DNA of 64,000 nt from Angiostrongylus vasorum (taxonomy: Eukaryota > Nematoda > Chromadorea > Rhabditida > Metastrongylidae): the NCBI GenBank assembly GCA_018806985.1, contig JADANN010000466.1:496001-560000 (forward strand), written 5' to 3'. Position numbers and translations under genes: made by a program. This document shows positions 1 through 12,300 of the stretch, one piece after another (position 1 is the stretch's first letter; every line of letters starts with the position of its first letter). Below the pieces are notes generated by a model, which had not been told where the DNA came from, searched no databases, and worked only from the letters and a program-made list of their open reading frames with translations.

Positions 1-1190
1 AGACTTTCACGTTTTTCTGTTCATTGGAGGTTTGTTCGAAGTCTCCAGATTTTCACAGAAAGCAGTTGTCTTCGTAACGAAATAAATATTACCTGTCACA
101 TTCGCAAAATGAAGATTTCATGAAAGAAAACATTAGACCTAAAATCGAAGAACAGTATTGAAACTATTTACACTCAACAATAACAATATCGAACAACAAG
201 AACCCAACTTAATTACATAGAGAATTCGCGACGATACTGGCTTTTTCTATAATTACCGACAATTTTCGATGGTTATAGTACTTGGCGGCCCGAAGGCAAC
301 AGAAGCAACGTATTTCACAGTGTCTATTTACCTATCTATCTGTGTACCTTTTTTTGGCAACATAATGACGACGACGCCTAGCTTTGTAGGGCATGTGCGC
401 GGAAAGTAGCTGAATCACTGGTGATGAACTTCATAAGGACGGCTTACTAGATCAGGGAGAACACATCTACATTTATAACTGCTACTATGAAAATTGGTTA
501 AGTGGAGAACTCACCCATGGAACATGCAGGAAAACCGGAGTGACCTTTTCAAACAAGTCATCCACCAGAAGCCAAAGACTAGACAATTAAACGCTTAACA
601 GAATGAACAAAAGAGATCACGATGTCGACTTTCCACGACGAGCCCACTTCCGCCAACTCTTCAAAGTTGGCAGTCGTAGGAAGCCACAATTAGGAATAAC
701 TACACGTGGGCACTAGTATTGTACTATTATAAGAACTATATGGGTGTCATGACTTCATGACTGGTGAGAGAAATAGGTTGTGAAACTATGGTAGGAGGTA
801 ATAAGCTGTGATCTTAAGAGTATATAGAAGCGTCAAGTTTAAAAAACAAAACTGTAAATTAGATATTTCACAGTAAAACGCTTACTATGTCACTGTGAGC
901 TTATGAGGATAACAGTTAGGACTATGTAATGTTCGCAAAGACACTGCGAAAACATTGGTGAACGAGCAATGTGTTCATTTTACCGTGGAGACATTTTTAT
1001 CTTTAATGTGCGAATAGCTTCCGAAAATATATTGCTGAGAATAAGTGATATATGACTAACGCCGGCCACGACTTATGTCGTCGCCGATGTCTTAAAGTTG
1101 AAATGCTAGACTTTTGACCATGATTCACACATAGTAGGCTGGATCGTCGCGAATTTGTTAACAATTGAGCAACAAAAGAGGACAACATAT
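1..1190. other. 3' flank of UTP21, no gene seen
   Basis: I see no convincing exon, RNA gene or recognisable repeat here. Short open frames lack splice context or family resemblance. An 18-nt word at 219-236 recurs exactly at 2299-2316 inside a UTP21 intron, which hints at an unrecognised repeat. No canonical AATAAA polyadenylation signal is evident just after the UTP21 stop on the minus strand. Confidence 0.5.
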
Positions 1191-4100
1191 CTAAAGTAAT
1201 GCGTTTTTGATCCATTGTGCAACCGCTGCATTTTCGACCATAATTTGGTCATAGTTTGACCATCCAAATTCCTCCTCTACAGATAAGTCTTCTAGAGTCT
1301 TTAACAACTCATCAACCTCCTTATCGCCCTCATCACTTCGCCATAATGAAGATCTAAAGCACTTGTTAAACCCTAGGTTTTTTATTTACACATGCTCTAC
1401 ACCCGAATAGAAGAGACCTACCTATGAATTTTTATTGATGCTGCCAAGTAAGCTTGTACTAAATCAAAATCTCTTCTGGTCTTCAGTACCTAAAAACACT
1501 CGACTAAGAGTTATAAAACCACAGTACTTAGCACCACATGATTGTAAGTGCTTCTATGGGTACTCACAAATGAAGCATTTATATGAGGTAAATTTGAGTT
1601 TACGTAGCGTTTACGTAGCGCGTACCAGTGGTAGCAGCGCGTCAAACACAACCAGATGATGATCGTGTACTTACACCAAGATGCAGATGGGTACAGGGTA
1701 TGGCGACAGCATAATTCTATGCATAAATGACTTACTTTCTGTATGTACGTAGACATACTTATGGATGTGTTCATGGGTGTACTTCCACATATAAACGTTA
1801 AAGGATAAAGCTCCTGGCGTTGATCAATCTCTTCAAACCCTGAGGGATTGGCTATGCTTTCGACTTTTTTATGCATCTTTAGAGGTGTATTGACTGAGTG
1901 CATATCTGGCCTAATGCAATGACTCGCGGTGGCCTACCGATGTATCGGGCCAGTGCCCCTATCCTCGCAGACAGGTCTGGAACTAATTTCCCCACCCCGG
2001 AGAGATGAAAGGCATGGTGAACGTAGCCGGGATCAATCCCATGTGTATTTCACAGCGCCTCCGATCACTGCGCTACACACCCCATTCTTTCATATATACG
2101 GATCCTATGCGGGCACCTGATTCGGCCAGCTGTTGGCGATGATCGGGAAGTATATGTGGATCGTTTCAGGACTGCGTTTAAGAAATAAGCTCCAAGTCTA
2201 ATCTAAGGACCCAGGAACTATGAATATGCACAACCTGTCACAACAAACACGAAAAGTCTCCTAGGTCCCAAGTTTGTATTATTCTGCCACAGTTTGGAAG
2301 AGAATTCGCGACGATATGAACTGATAGTGCACACATGCTAACATGGTACGCCTACAACTGCAGAATATACGATTCAACCCTAGTTCTGGCATAATGTCAA
2401 CAGATTGGCCATGGTGAATATAGACTGTCACCTTTACATACACCGTAAACTGAATACTAATGAGTTTAACCACACCAAGCGAAAGCTCTCCCTAACTGAT
2501 GTCGCTAATGCCTGTAATCACGGAGAATCACCGAATTTCCCCAACATCATGATTTATTTGAGCTCTTTTGTACAGTTGTTACATTATTGTGACCTACTAG
2601 TGTTCATTTTATGGTCAAAAAATGTGCAGAAGTGACAAGTGCACGAAATCACATGGACCTAGTGTGAGCAGTAAAGACTTTGCTGTTTATGCACAACAGA
2701 TTCTTTCAAAACTCATCGAATAATGCAAGTGAGCAGCGCTCACTATTCCCATCTGTACCCACTGATCTATACTTCACCATTAATAATCGTATCGGAAAAT
2801 CGTCAACAGGGAGAGGCTAGCACAGTGCTATTGATGCTGTACACCACGAGCAGAGTAGTGGTACGATCTCGCACCAGGCTCACCAAGCCTCATCTCTCCA
2901 GAGTTAAGAAAGTGGTACAAGACTTGTATGGGAACAGTCCACCCTTTGCAATCCATGTGGGACCGCCCTAGTCCGCCTATACCAGAAGTACAGGTGGAAT
3001 CGATTCGACCAGTATTAACGATACTTATAAAGGCGATATTCCCTGATCAGCCTCCGAATCTATACGCGAAAAGTTCGAAGATCTGTGGATTATGGATGCG
3101 AGGAAGCGAATCGAATGGTATAAGTACTGGGATCAGAAAGTTGCTGGAAAGAGATGCCACGTAGAAAAAAAAATAGGGGTGGCAAACCTCTGTCAACATT
3201 TTAAAGAACTTTGGAAGCAGATCTACTGATAATGTTCGCAACTGGAAGTCAACTGCGGACACGGACATCTTTTTCAAACAAGAAAATACACCGAAGAGTT
3301 CCTCAGCAGATGTAGCCCTAAAACAGTTGGTTCGTAATAACGACTACAAGCTTACCGACTTATTTATACAAAACTTAACATCCAAAATACAGAACTTCTT
3401 CTCAAAGGTTCATTGTAGTATAAATGATGCAAATAATTACTCATCCTCTCAATGACGCACTGAAAGAGCTTTCTAGTTCAAGCAAACTTCTTTTTGCTTG
3501 TAATATTTGGCGCTGCTCGTCGCTGTCCTCTTCAGGAACTTCAAATTCGAATCCTTCAAGTGTAGGAACAGCGGCTAGAAAGAAAGGAGCCTGTTTCGGC
3601 TTCCTCGGAGGTTGGTCTGGTTTGTTTCTTTCCTTAATAAGAGACAGAACTGGTAGATTTGCCCACCGAGAAGGAGCCAATCCAGAATATGTTACCAACG
3701 ACTCGTCTATCTGTTAACTTAGACACAATCCAGGATGAAAGTACTATTTAAATTCTTCCACATCTTTTAATTCATAAGTTATTTTCGGAATAAAAAACAT
3801 AGGTAAGTGAAAAGCACATTCTATAGACGAGAACAGAAATATGCCATACTGAACCGCGAAATTCTATGAAAACCCTGAACACAATTAACATACCTGAGGC
3901 TTGCCTTCCCACTCATCATCACTCTCATCATCGATGACAAAAGTGTTCACCCCAATTTCAGCCACATGTGAACTCCATGTGGGTGTATAATCCACGGGAA
4001 GCGCTCGAATGTTCACATGGGATGCATACATTTTTTTATTCACCCATATGAAAAATCCCTCTTTCTCCCTAAAATAAGAATGAATGCTTTGACTAACGAA

Positions 4101-7100
4101 ACAGTCACATCAGATTTCATACCATGTTTGCGAAAAATAAATCCAAAATTGGTTCAGAAGGAGGAATTTCCAAGCCTATTGCATCAACAGAATTTGCAAA
4201 ACTATCAAACTGCGATGACAGATCACCTTATGAATTGTAGCCAAGTACTCCCCCGAATTGTTGAATGATAATCCAATACATGGCTTGTCGAACAACATCA
4301 CATCAATCAACTGCGATGTCGACAGCTCCCAGATCTAGACCTCATATTCGAATTGTAAGTCGTAAAGAAAACAACTCTGACATTCCATAGCTACAATAAA
4401 ACGAGTTCCTCAAGAAAAAAACAACATTTCCAGAGTAGTAGAAACACAATGTGCCCAAAATTAAAAGGATATCTTGCAATCGAATATTCAAAGAGAGAAG
4501 TTTTACTATTCAGAGAACAGCAACAGTTTCTACTACTACTTTCGAAATACCTTAATGTACTTCGAGTCATCTGCAGTAAGTAGCCATCGTCCATCGCTAG
4601 AAAATTCTAAGGCATTTACGCAGTTTCCAACAGCTGTTATGCTACGAACAACTCGCCGGCAAAGTATATCAATGATGGCTATGGAAACACCTTAAGCATA
4701 CAAAATAAGCATCTCAAGTAACTTTCTCCTCTGTTGGAAACATTTCGTTTCAGAGTAAAATTAATATTGTGAAACAATCCACGGATTGATCTTCCTCAAA
4801 TTACACGACTGACCCAGATTTTAAAACGGTTTCACGATTCGTTTCGCCTGTCTTTCAGCTGGTTTTCTACCTACCAGTGCCATCAGCAATCACCCGGCAA
4901 CAGGAGTGATCTAGAGATTTGTGATTCCCGGATCAACACCGTTTAAGGATGACTGCTGATGGCACTGATAGAAAGGAAAGTAACTGACAAACAGGCGAAA
5001 CGAAGGACTCACATGATGTGGTGGTGAAGGTGTAAGCCCACGGAAGGGAAACAGTGCGTTCGATCCCCACTGCAGACACTTGCAGTCCGAAGTTTTGCAA
5101 ATTTCTCAGCAACACTATGTTTGCTTCATAGTTCTACTTACATAATGATCAGAATATTGTTAAACCAAAACTAAATTTAAGAAACAGCATTAATGCCCTG
5201 AATCCTACCTCACTAAATAATGCCTCGGTGAGATTCGGCTTACCACAAGATAATGACATCACTTTCAAATATATGGAACAATAGAGCGTGAAAATATTTA
5301 CATTAAAAGAAAAGTTCTAACCTTCAGATCCTCTACATGACACTGCCAGTAAATCATTAGACGTACATGACCTAGAGCGTTCAATACTGAATCGAGTACA
5401 CATCGTCGCCAGCAGCTTGCCACTACGCAGTTGCCAGAATTTCAATCTACCACCGTAGCAGCCAGTAACCAGCTCGGAACCACGTGCGTCTACGGTTAAC
5501 GTGGTGATTTTTGAATCATGCGCTCTTTGTGACTTGTATTTTTCAATTTTATTCGAATTTTCTTCAACGTCACACTGTTTACTAAAGGTCTTTACATAAC
5601 GGCCACTTTGAACATTGAATTGGTCAACATGGCCTGTTGAATATCCTATAAAAGCAAAATTTCCACACGGAGAAAGCGTAATTGCTGTTGCAACTGCATC
5701 TGACAGAGTAGCATCTTTGAGAAATCTTTGATGGATGAGCTTATGTGTTCCTTGCGCATTCCTTCTAGTTGTCCACGTAGTGACAACCAAGGTATTCGCA
5801 TGTCTACACAATACATTGTCCCAGCTCGCCTCGCGGCTCCATCCAATTGCCATGTCAACAACTGGTGCCAAGCGTATACTCTCCAGTGGGATGTGTCTCT
5901 TTTTAGCTACAGCTCTGGATATCGTCCCTGCACTGCCAAGCTTTTGACGCATAGTATCCACATTAACCATATATTTACGAACAGAACCATCCATTCCAGA
6001 AGACAAAACCTCTTGCTTGCTGGTGAATTGAACTGAAGTTACTTCATCCGCGTGTCCCTCAAGAATAACAAGTTGGCGAGGCACACCATCAGCCCCATCA
6101 AGCACCCATGTTCGTAGCGAATTATCGGCAGATGCCGATACCATAATAGGTTCTCCTAACATGAAATATAATTTAGTTACTGCAGCATGGTGAACATTAA
6201 CTACTTTTCCGATCAGTTGACGCTTCTCCAGATCCCAGACCACCATGTCTCCACCGACATCTGCAGATGTCATATAAGGTTTTCCGTCATTCCGGAATCC
6301 AACAGCTGATATGGCCTTTTCATGTCGGAATTTGCATATCGTCTCGTCCACTCGCACATTGTGTAGGAAAATTTGCCCACTGGAGAGCCCAATGGCCAAA
6401 ACATCTACTGCCGGAGACTGCTCAAGTACAGTGACTGCAGCGTCGAAACCTTTGGCAAATTCATGGATGATACGACCAGTACGAAAGTTTATAAGGCGCA
6501 ATGTTCCAATTGAAGACCCGACCACAACCTTGTATAAATACGTGCTCGGATGAGCCACTGCAGTGATTTGAAAGCTTTTCGATCCTTCCATACTCAAAAT
6601 CTTTTGACCGTCACCAATGTCGAACACCCTAATGCCGTCTTCAGTATCGATAATGACCAAGTAGTCACCAATGATTTCCATAAACTTCGTCTTTGCTTCG
6701 ACTTCTATGTACCGATCAACGTGACGACATGTCTTCATAATTGCAACTGCAGTACCAGTGGCAGCATAAACTCCAGAACGATCCGCTGCTACAGCCGTCA
6801 CTATGTGAGGAAGTACGTCGGAAATGCCAACAAGCCTAAGCTTCTCCGCTTTGTAGTGCAGTATGACATTATCTACAGGACACAACAGTGAAGTTATCCT
6901 AAGATTTAGTATATTTTTCCACTTTCCCAGAGAATGAGAAAAGTGTGGCTTTGAGACCAAAAAAAAATTAGATACAGAACATGGGAATAAATGCATTTAA
7001 AGAAACAATGGCATAAAAAAAACGACAGATAGCTCTGGTAAGAACTTAACTAATGGATCATACCGAGTTTTCGACTCATTTAGTCGTATAACCGGCTTCA

Positions 7101-7164
7101 CATCGGTGCATACCACTCCCATTGAACGATAAGGAGCAAACAGTATGGAATCTGCACGACGCAT
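1191..7164 (-). CDS. wdr36: UTP21/WDR36-type WD40 protein of the SSU processome (complete, nine exons)
   Basis: Family role: component of the UTPB subcomplex of the nucleolar small-subunit processome, needed for 18S rRNA maturation. Exons read on the minus strand: 7064-7164, 5322-6898, 4551-4690, 4227-4334, 3894-4064, 3457-3710, 3188-3317, 1422-1489, 1191-1353. They sum to 2712 nt, 903 codons plus stop, close to the usual length of about 900-950. The first exon holds the N-terminal motif ILFAPYRSMGVV. The 1.6-kb second exon carries most of the two WD40 propellers. Exons 3-4 finish the propellers (NALEFSSDGRWLLTADDSKY; IWELSTSQLIDV). Exons 6-9 are the Utp21 C-terminal domain (SRWANL, KERNKPDQPP, VDFQLRTLS, RRDFDLVQAYLA) ending in WIKNALL. 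Phases match at every join. Two sites are weak: the exon 5 acceptor (around 4065) and the exon 6 donor (gc|gtcatt at 3456). The introns hold SINE-like repeats. Confidence 0.93.
1799..2085 (-). repeat. SINE-A copy (tRNA-like head)
   Basis: Dispersed repeat of about 270 bp in UTP21 intron 8. Read on the minus strand it begins with a tRNA-like head near 2085 (A-box-like GCGCAGTGATCGGAGGCGC, then a degenerate B box, GATTGATCCC) and runs to an AGCTTTATCCTTT-type tail at 1799. It shares its core (gcatatctggcc, ctcgcggtggcctaccgatg) with about 16 other copies in this window. Confidence 0.75.
2830..3165 (+). repeat. SINE-C-like degenerate fragment
   Basis: The right half (gatctgtggattatggatgc, then gaatcgaatgg) resembles the 3' part of SINE-C copies at 24428 and 10900. 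The left half is too diverged to be sure. It lies in UTP21 intron 7. Confidence 0.35.
4838..5110 (+). repeat. SINE-B copy with an inverted repeat
   Basis: The tRNA-like module (GATGTGGTGGTGAAGGTG as A-box-like, GTTCGATCCCC as B-box-like, ending in the shared gcaaatttctcagca) lies at 5010-5110. Before it, 4838-4893 and 4950-5005 form an imperfect inverted repeat of about 56 bp per arm (TTCGTTTCGCCTG... against ...CAGGCGAAACGAA). It lies in the intron between UTP21 exons 2 and 3. Confidence 0.6.
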
Positions 7165-7175
7165 TTCACCTAAAA
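7165..7175 (-). promoter_or_regulatory. 3' splice acceptor just upstream of the UTP21 ATG (possible spliced-leader site)
   Basis: On the minus strand TTTTAG (7170-7175) is followed by five bases and then the ATG at 7164. An acceptor a few bases before the start codon is the usual arrangement for spliced-leader trans-splicing in nematodes. It could instead be an ordinary intron after a 5' UTR exon. Confidence 0.5.
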
Positions 7176-7226
7176 TCCAAAAAGAAAACTTAGGGTTAAG
7201 AAACGACTTGTCTTAACAAGGGACAA

Positions 7227-7495
7227 GGATAAAGGACAAAGCCCTCGGCGTTGATCAATCCGTGATGGATGCGCTATGTATTCGCCTTCACTAAGCATCG
7301 TTGGAAGTGATTGAATGCATATCTGGCCTTTACAATGACTCGCAGTGGTCTACCAGTATATCGAGCCAGAGTTGCTATCTTCCCAGGCAAGTCTAGTACC
7401 AATTTGCCGACCATGGAGGAATGGGAACCTGAGCCGCGGCGACCGAACCCATGTGCATTGCTGGGCGCCTCTAACCACTGAGCTACGCGCGCCCA
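7227..7495 (-). repeat. SINE-A copy
   Basis: Near-complete copy. On the minus strand the A box is TAGCTCAGTGGTTAGAGGCG and the B box is GGTTCGGTC, with the body ending in a TTTATCCTTTATCC-like tail at 7227. It lies just upstream of the UTP21 start. Confidence 0.8.
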
Positions 7496-7824
7496 AAACA
7501 CACACAAATATTGTAATGGGGGTGAATAGGAAATGAAACTGCTTCGGTAGACAAATGAAATATGTATAACAAAAAAAATTTTTGAAATGCAAAGATATGG
7601 AGAATTTATTTTAAAAAAATCGAAATTGAAGTCGTTGGATGGTCCACATGTTCTGCAACTTCACCATCCACACCGTATTTGTAGCTGAAAGTGTAAATTA
7701 CTGCGAACGATCACATCTGTCCTTCTGACGTAACGAATTTGAGGGACACGTTGTTTTTGTCGGTTTTCCTCCTTCTCCTTTTTGTGCCGTGACATTGTAA
7801 GCTACTCTGTGGTATATGGCCATA

Positions 7825-7990
7825 AATGATGCTGAGATATTTGCAAAATACGGACTGCTGGTGTCTGCCGTGGGGACCGAACACGCTGCTATCCTTTCCT
7901 GGGGCTTACGCGTTCACTACCGCACCATGTGAGTCCTTCGTTCCGTCTTCCTCTCAGCCGTGTTATTGACTTATAGTTGCTTTCAGTATT
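7825..7990 (-). repeat. SINE-B copy
   Basis: Shares gatgctgagatatttgcaaa, tgtctgccgtggggaccgaa and the acgcgttcac core with copies at 33602, 55385 and 4838. The minus strand shows the tRNA-like head (GGTGCGGTAGTGAACGCG; GTTCGGTCCCC). Confidence 0.65.
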
Positions 7991-8007
7991 CCGTGATAAG
8001 TGGTGTA

Positions 8008-8253
8008 GGGACGCGTGTAGCGCAGTGGCCAGAGGCGCCCTGCGGTACACTTGGGATCGATCAAATTGGGCACCAGCCCCCGCTTGGGAGGATAACGGCA
8101 TTGGCTCGATACATCGGTAGGCCACCGCGAGTCATTGTAAAGGCTAGGTATGCATTCAGTCATCTGCAGCGATGCATAAAGAAGTCGAATTCATGGCGTG
8201 TCCCTGAGGGAATGATCAACGCCGAGAGGTTTATTCGTTTTTATCCTCGTGGA
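8008..8253 (+). repeat. SINE-A copy
   Basis: Plus-strand copy. The head GTGTAGCGCAGTGGCCAGAG carries the A box; the B-box region is mutated (GGGATCGATCAA). The body has cattggctcgatacatcggt and ends in a TTTTTATCC tail just before the candidate exon at 8299. Confidence 0.75.
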
Positions 8254-8298
8254 TGAATGAAAGTGAGAAATGCTTCTTCACAGCGATCATCGAGATTT

Positions 8299-8549
8299 AT
8301 GAAATGGATTTTGCTGTTGAGCGTTTCGGAGGATTATGATTGTACTGGTGTACAAGACGTGTCTTTCAATTCTTCCATACAGTACGTATTAGTGTCACCC
8401 ACTCTAGAATGTTTAGAAGCTGGTGGTATTGTACAGAACTGCGAACTTCAACCAAATATTATTCTAAAAGATTTAGGAACAGTTTACGTACTCAAATTTG
8501 ATCAGCTCACGTTTGGCCACAGTGTGTGGGACGGATTTGTTCCATACAG
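8299..8549 (+). CDS. Possible orphan exon, unknown protein
   Basis: An open frame from an ATG at 8299 (alternatively from an acceptor at 8331) runs to a good splice donor, TACAG|GTAAAC, at 8549/8550. The peptide starts MKWILLLSVSEDYDC, a short hydrophobic lead, and continues with SSIQYVLVSPTLECLEAGG and LKDLGTVYVLKFDQ. It has no stop and has a protein-like composition. I do not recognise the family and found no continuing exon. It could be the 5' end of a small gene, a missed part of the downstream syntaxin gene (no resemblance to a Habc domain), or chance. Confidence 0.35.
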
Positions 8550-9382
8550 GTAAACTATGCTTCGGATCCACGGTGTTCCTCATCTTATAAAAATTCATAT
8601 AGGTTATTCTGAGGACACATGGCAAGTCTGGAGGCAAGTAGGAGGTTAACCTTAGGCTAGTATTTGCCATCGGATAGGGGTTGTGCTGTTGTATTGCCCT
8701 GGAATGACATATTCTTGTAGCTCTTCGTATACGTGTCTGGATTGTATCTTTCCCGTGGTTCGATCAAAAGCCTGCAGTGAAGGGGGAAATCATGGGTGGT
8801 GTTTAAACAAGTTTCACCTTTACTCTGACAGGGCTCGGAAATCTAGCTGCATATGTCTTTCAGAGAAAAAAGAAAGCAGTAGAAATAAAGGGTTTCATGC
8901 GAAATGATTGAAGTTATCCCCTATCCGCGAGCAAACGGATCCCTCTAGGCACCTTCGGGGGTGCGACTGTGAAGACAATCCAGTCCTGTTCACTCGAGCG
9001 CCTGATAACTAAATGTCTTACAAGTCTTGCAGTCAGTGGGTAAGAAAAAGGTAATCTGAATAATCACTAGTTTTTTGTTGAAAGTGAAATGTTTGGGGAC
9101 TCGATGGTCCTTTAGAAGGATCGCTTGTGCCGTCTTTGAACCATTCGTTCTGAAGTTGAATCCACGCTTTGATAAAGGCTCAAACTTAAGTCCAAATTTG
9201 TCGTGTGAACTTATTCTTCTCCTCATTCCTACTAACTTTCAGTGGAAGATCAAGATGTGTTATAAGTACCTTCAGTATGAGCACATTCTTGAGTTCCTGT
9301 GATGTGATTAGATTTACAGAATGTCCGAATATTATCGACTTTATCTTTGATGAAATGACTAAATCTCGAAACTTATTAGATT
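8550..9382. other. Between the candidate exon and syntaxin, nothing identified
   Basis: No exon with family resemblance was found on either strand, and no clear copy of the repeat families. This is where N-terminal (Habc) exons of the syntaxin gene would be expected if they lie close by. Confidence 0.4.
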
Positions 9383-9395
9383 TTTTCAGGTTCTG
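9383..9395 (+). promoter_or_regulatory. 3' splice acceptor 6 nt before an in-frame ATG of the syntaxin gene
   Basis: TTTTTTCAG ends at 9389 and the in-frame ATG is at 9396. This fits either a cis-spliced internal exon (its first six bases also read in frame) or a spliced-leader acceptor with the protein starting here. Confidence 0.45.
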
Positions 9396-12300
9396 ATGAC
9401 AACTTTCTCAACGCGTTATTCGAGGCTACGGGATAATGTTGATGAAGAGCCAAGTAGCAGTGCTTTCGAAGGGATTATTATGAAGCAGGAGGTAGTTCAT
9501 ACTTTCTCCGTTTTCAAATATTCCTCATTCCTCTTCATCCTCTCATTATTCTTCTACCTAAGCCTATTAAAATTGACTATAGTCAGAACAATAAATAAGC
9601 GTATGAGCGATTGCTTGTCGAATATGGGTGATGATTGTTTTCATCAGAACTTTATTGATGTGATTAAAGCGAAAACAGGAATAGCAAGATGTTAATATAT
9701 CTGAACCTCCCAACGGTTTACCGCCTCATCATGGCTGGGAGGTGTTCTTGGGTGTCGGGCTGCGATGTAAAGCGGGATTTCATCCCCCTTGGCAGGGTCT
9801 TCCATTCTGAGAAGGAGTCCGGCCTTTCCACCAGCAAGCCCAGGTAGGAGTAAACCAATACCAAGATCCACCACCGTCTTGGTACCGAACTAGTCGCGTA
9901 GTGGCAAATCTCTCTTTGCTCCACAAGGGCGGCGAATGCCTGTGGTGGTGACGACACCTGGGGCAGACTTTGACCTGGCTGACCTCGGAACTCCAGGGAA
10001 CCGCAATGGCTAAACCAGCAAAACTCCGAAAAATGGAGAATATGCTGGGGCTCGCACAGCCAGTGAGGACGCGTCATCCAAGTATCCAGGTAAGTAGTAT
10101 ATCGGAAACCCGTATATCCTTTGATTTACTGTGACCTTCCTTTAATATTTGAACGTTATATTTCATCTGGGTTCACACTTATTTTACCACATTCTCGATG
10201 GTGCATAATATTGAATTCGACTCATACGGGCCACAATGTCCTGACAAAGAATGATTGCGACCTTTCTGTTCTGTATTTCACTCTATAATCGCTCACAACC
10301 TTGCACTGGTTTTGTAAACTTCTTCCTCGAATGAATTTGTTTTGCAAGCTACGTTTACATTTAAGAACCGTCACACTTCACAGCATTTACAATGTGCATA
10401 CAGTATACAGTCATGAAGATTTGAGGCCAACGTTGTTCACCACCATCTCCTAATCTCATAATGACCTTCCGGTTTAACTTTCCTCAATCCACTTTCCGCA
10501 GACTCTTTCATGGTCACCAGAAAAGGTTCCACATTTGCTTCAGTGTCTTCAATATCGTTCTGTTCTTATCCACTATCAAAGAGAAGTGTATCAATTATGT
10601 TGTTAAGTTCGTCTTCAGTCGACGTGATTCAAGCGTATAAATTCATTTTTCTACTACTGATTGCCTTTGGATAGTAAGTATGGCAGTGGTATTAATGAAG
10701 TCTGATAGGGTTAAGGTTGGTTCAACCCCGCCATGGAACTACAAGCCTCCCATCTATCCTTCGTCGTGGAATTGGTACCAACCAACTTTCAGATAGGGAG
10801 TGTCTAGCCTACCACCATTCAACATTTATGAAGAAGACGAAAAATCCTCAAGAACTACACGAATCTACGCGCCAATTCGGAGATCTTCGTAAGAAATGGA
10901 TGCAAGCAAACGAGTCGAATGGTATAGTTTCTAGGACCTACACCGTATGTGAAATTAAGTCACGTAAAAATTAGATTAAAAAAACGACTGATTTCCTTTG
11001 TAGTCGTTTTAACTGTCAATGACAATCTTAGGGGGCAGGGATAATGCAGTGGTTAGTGATGTCGTCGACCACGAAGCAAAGATTCTAGTTCGATCCCCGC
11101 CCCAACGATGTCCTACAATTAACGTGGAGACACCTTAGCTCGGCTATTCCAAAGATTGCAGGGAAATTTGACTCGTCCAGCATTCTACTTCGTGCATAAA
11201 GAAAACGAAATCCGCACGCTGACTGATCTTTCATCCTGTTTACACAGCGACCAAGTTTCTGACACATACGTTAACGCAGGAAGTACCGTTGAGTCGAAAA
11301 GGTAGACACGGAGTCGAGTGTTCGTTGTTCTGCACATTACTTCTTCGATGTTCTTGAAAGCTTCCCAAGGCGGTCGTTTCCCTCTGCTCAACTCTGAAGC
11401 TAACTCGTTCATCATATCGATTTGCCGATCTAGATAGACATAACTGGAGCATTCGTAGATGTTCGTTCCGGTGAGCGTGAATGGGGCATACGAAACGAAT
11501 CCGTTCCTTATAAACATCGTTTTTGTGAGACTTAGTCCAAGACCAATCTTTCCATAGGCTTTATCAAAATCGGCCGCCATTCGTTCCGCTTGGCTAATGT
11601 TTGGTGTTATAAGGACGATGTCATCAGCAAAGCGAAGATGGTGTAATCGACGACCATCGATCGTCACTCCCATATTATCCCATTCCAATGTTAGCATGAC
11701 GTTCTGGAGCGTTGCGGTAAATAATTTTGGCGAGATGGTATCGCCTTGCCTAACCCTCTTTTGACGTCGATGTTGATATCGTTGTAGAATGGTGATATCT
11801 TGGTTGTGAAATTCTTTGTATAGGTCACGAAAAACCTTTACGTACTAAGAAGGGAAGTCCCTGATTATCAAGGCTTCTATGACTGCTTCTATCTCAATTG
11901 AGTCAAAGGCCTTCTTTAAATCTATGAAAATGAGGCAGAGTGGACTTTTGTACTCTCGCGGTACTTCACTAAGTCTTGTTCTCGTGTGAATGTGGTCCAT
12001 CGTACTAAATCCTTTTCGAAACCCTGCTTGCTCACATGGCTGCCCTTCGTCCAATGTTCTGTCAATCCTGTTTAGGATGACTCCAATGAAAAGTTTGTAG
12101 ACGACAGACAGCAAACAGATTCGTCGGTAGTTGTCGATATCGTGGAGGTCACCCTTCTTGAACATTCTTGGTCTCCCATGGAGTAGGAATCTTGCATTCA
12201 GACAGTTAGCGTGTGAAGAGCCGAACCAGTGTGTTTACGAGGACTGGCGGAAAGTTCTTTAGGTGTTCAGATATTATCCAGTCCAGGCCTGGTGCTGTCC

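Noticed and set aside
219..2316. Exact 18-nt repeat (219-236 and 2299-2316)
   Set aside because: No similarity extends beyond the word, so it may be chance or a decayed repeat. It is not enough to define a feature.
3360..3440. An extra UTP21 exon reading EKKFCILDVKFCINKS
   Set aside because: It looks weakly like the region before the C-terminal helix but does not join in phase with either neighbour. The phase-correct join of exons 6 and 7 needs no extra exon.
11031..11105. tRNA-like gene at the SINE-C head
   Set aside because: The box sequences and terminal GC stem look tRNA-like, but the same head begins several dispersed repeats and no proper anticodon arm is evident.
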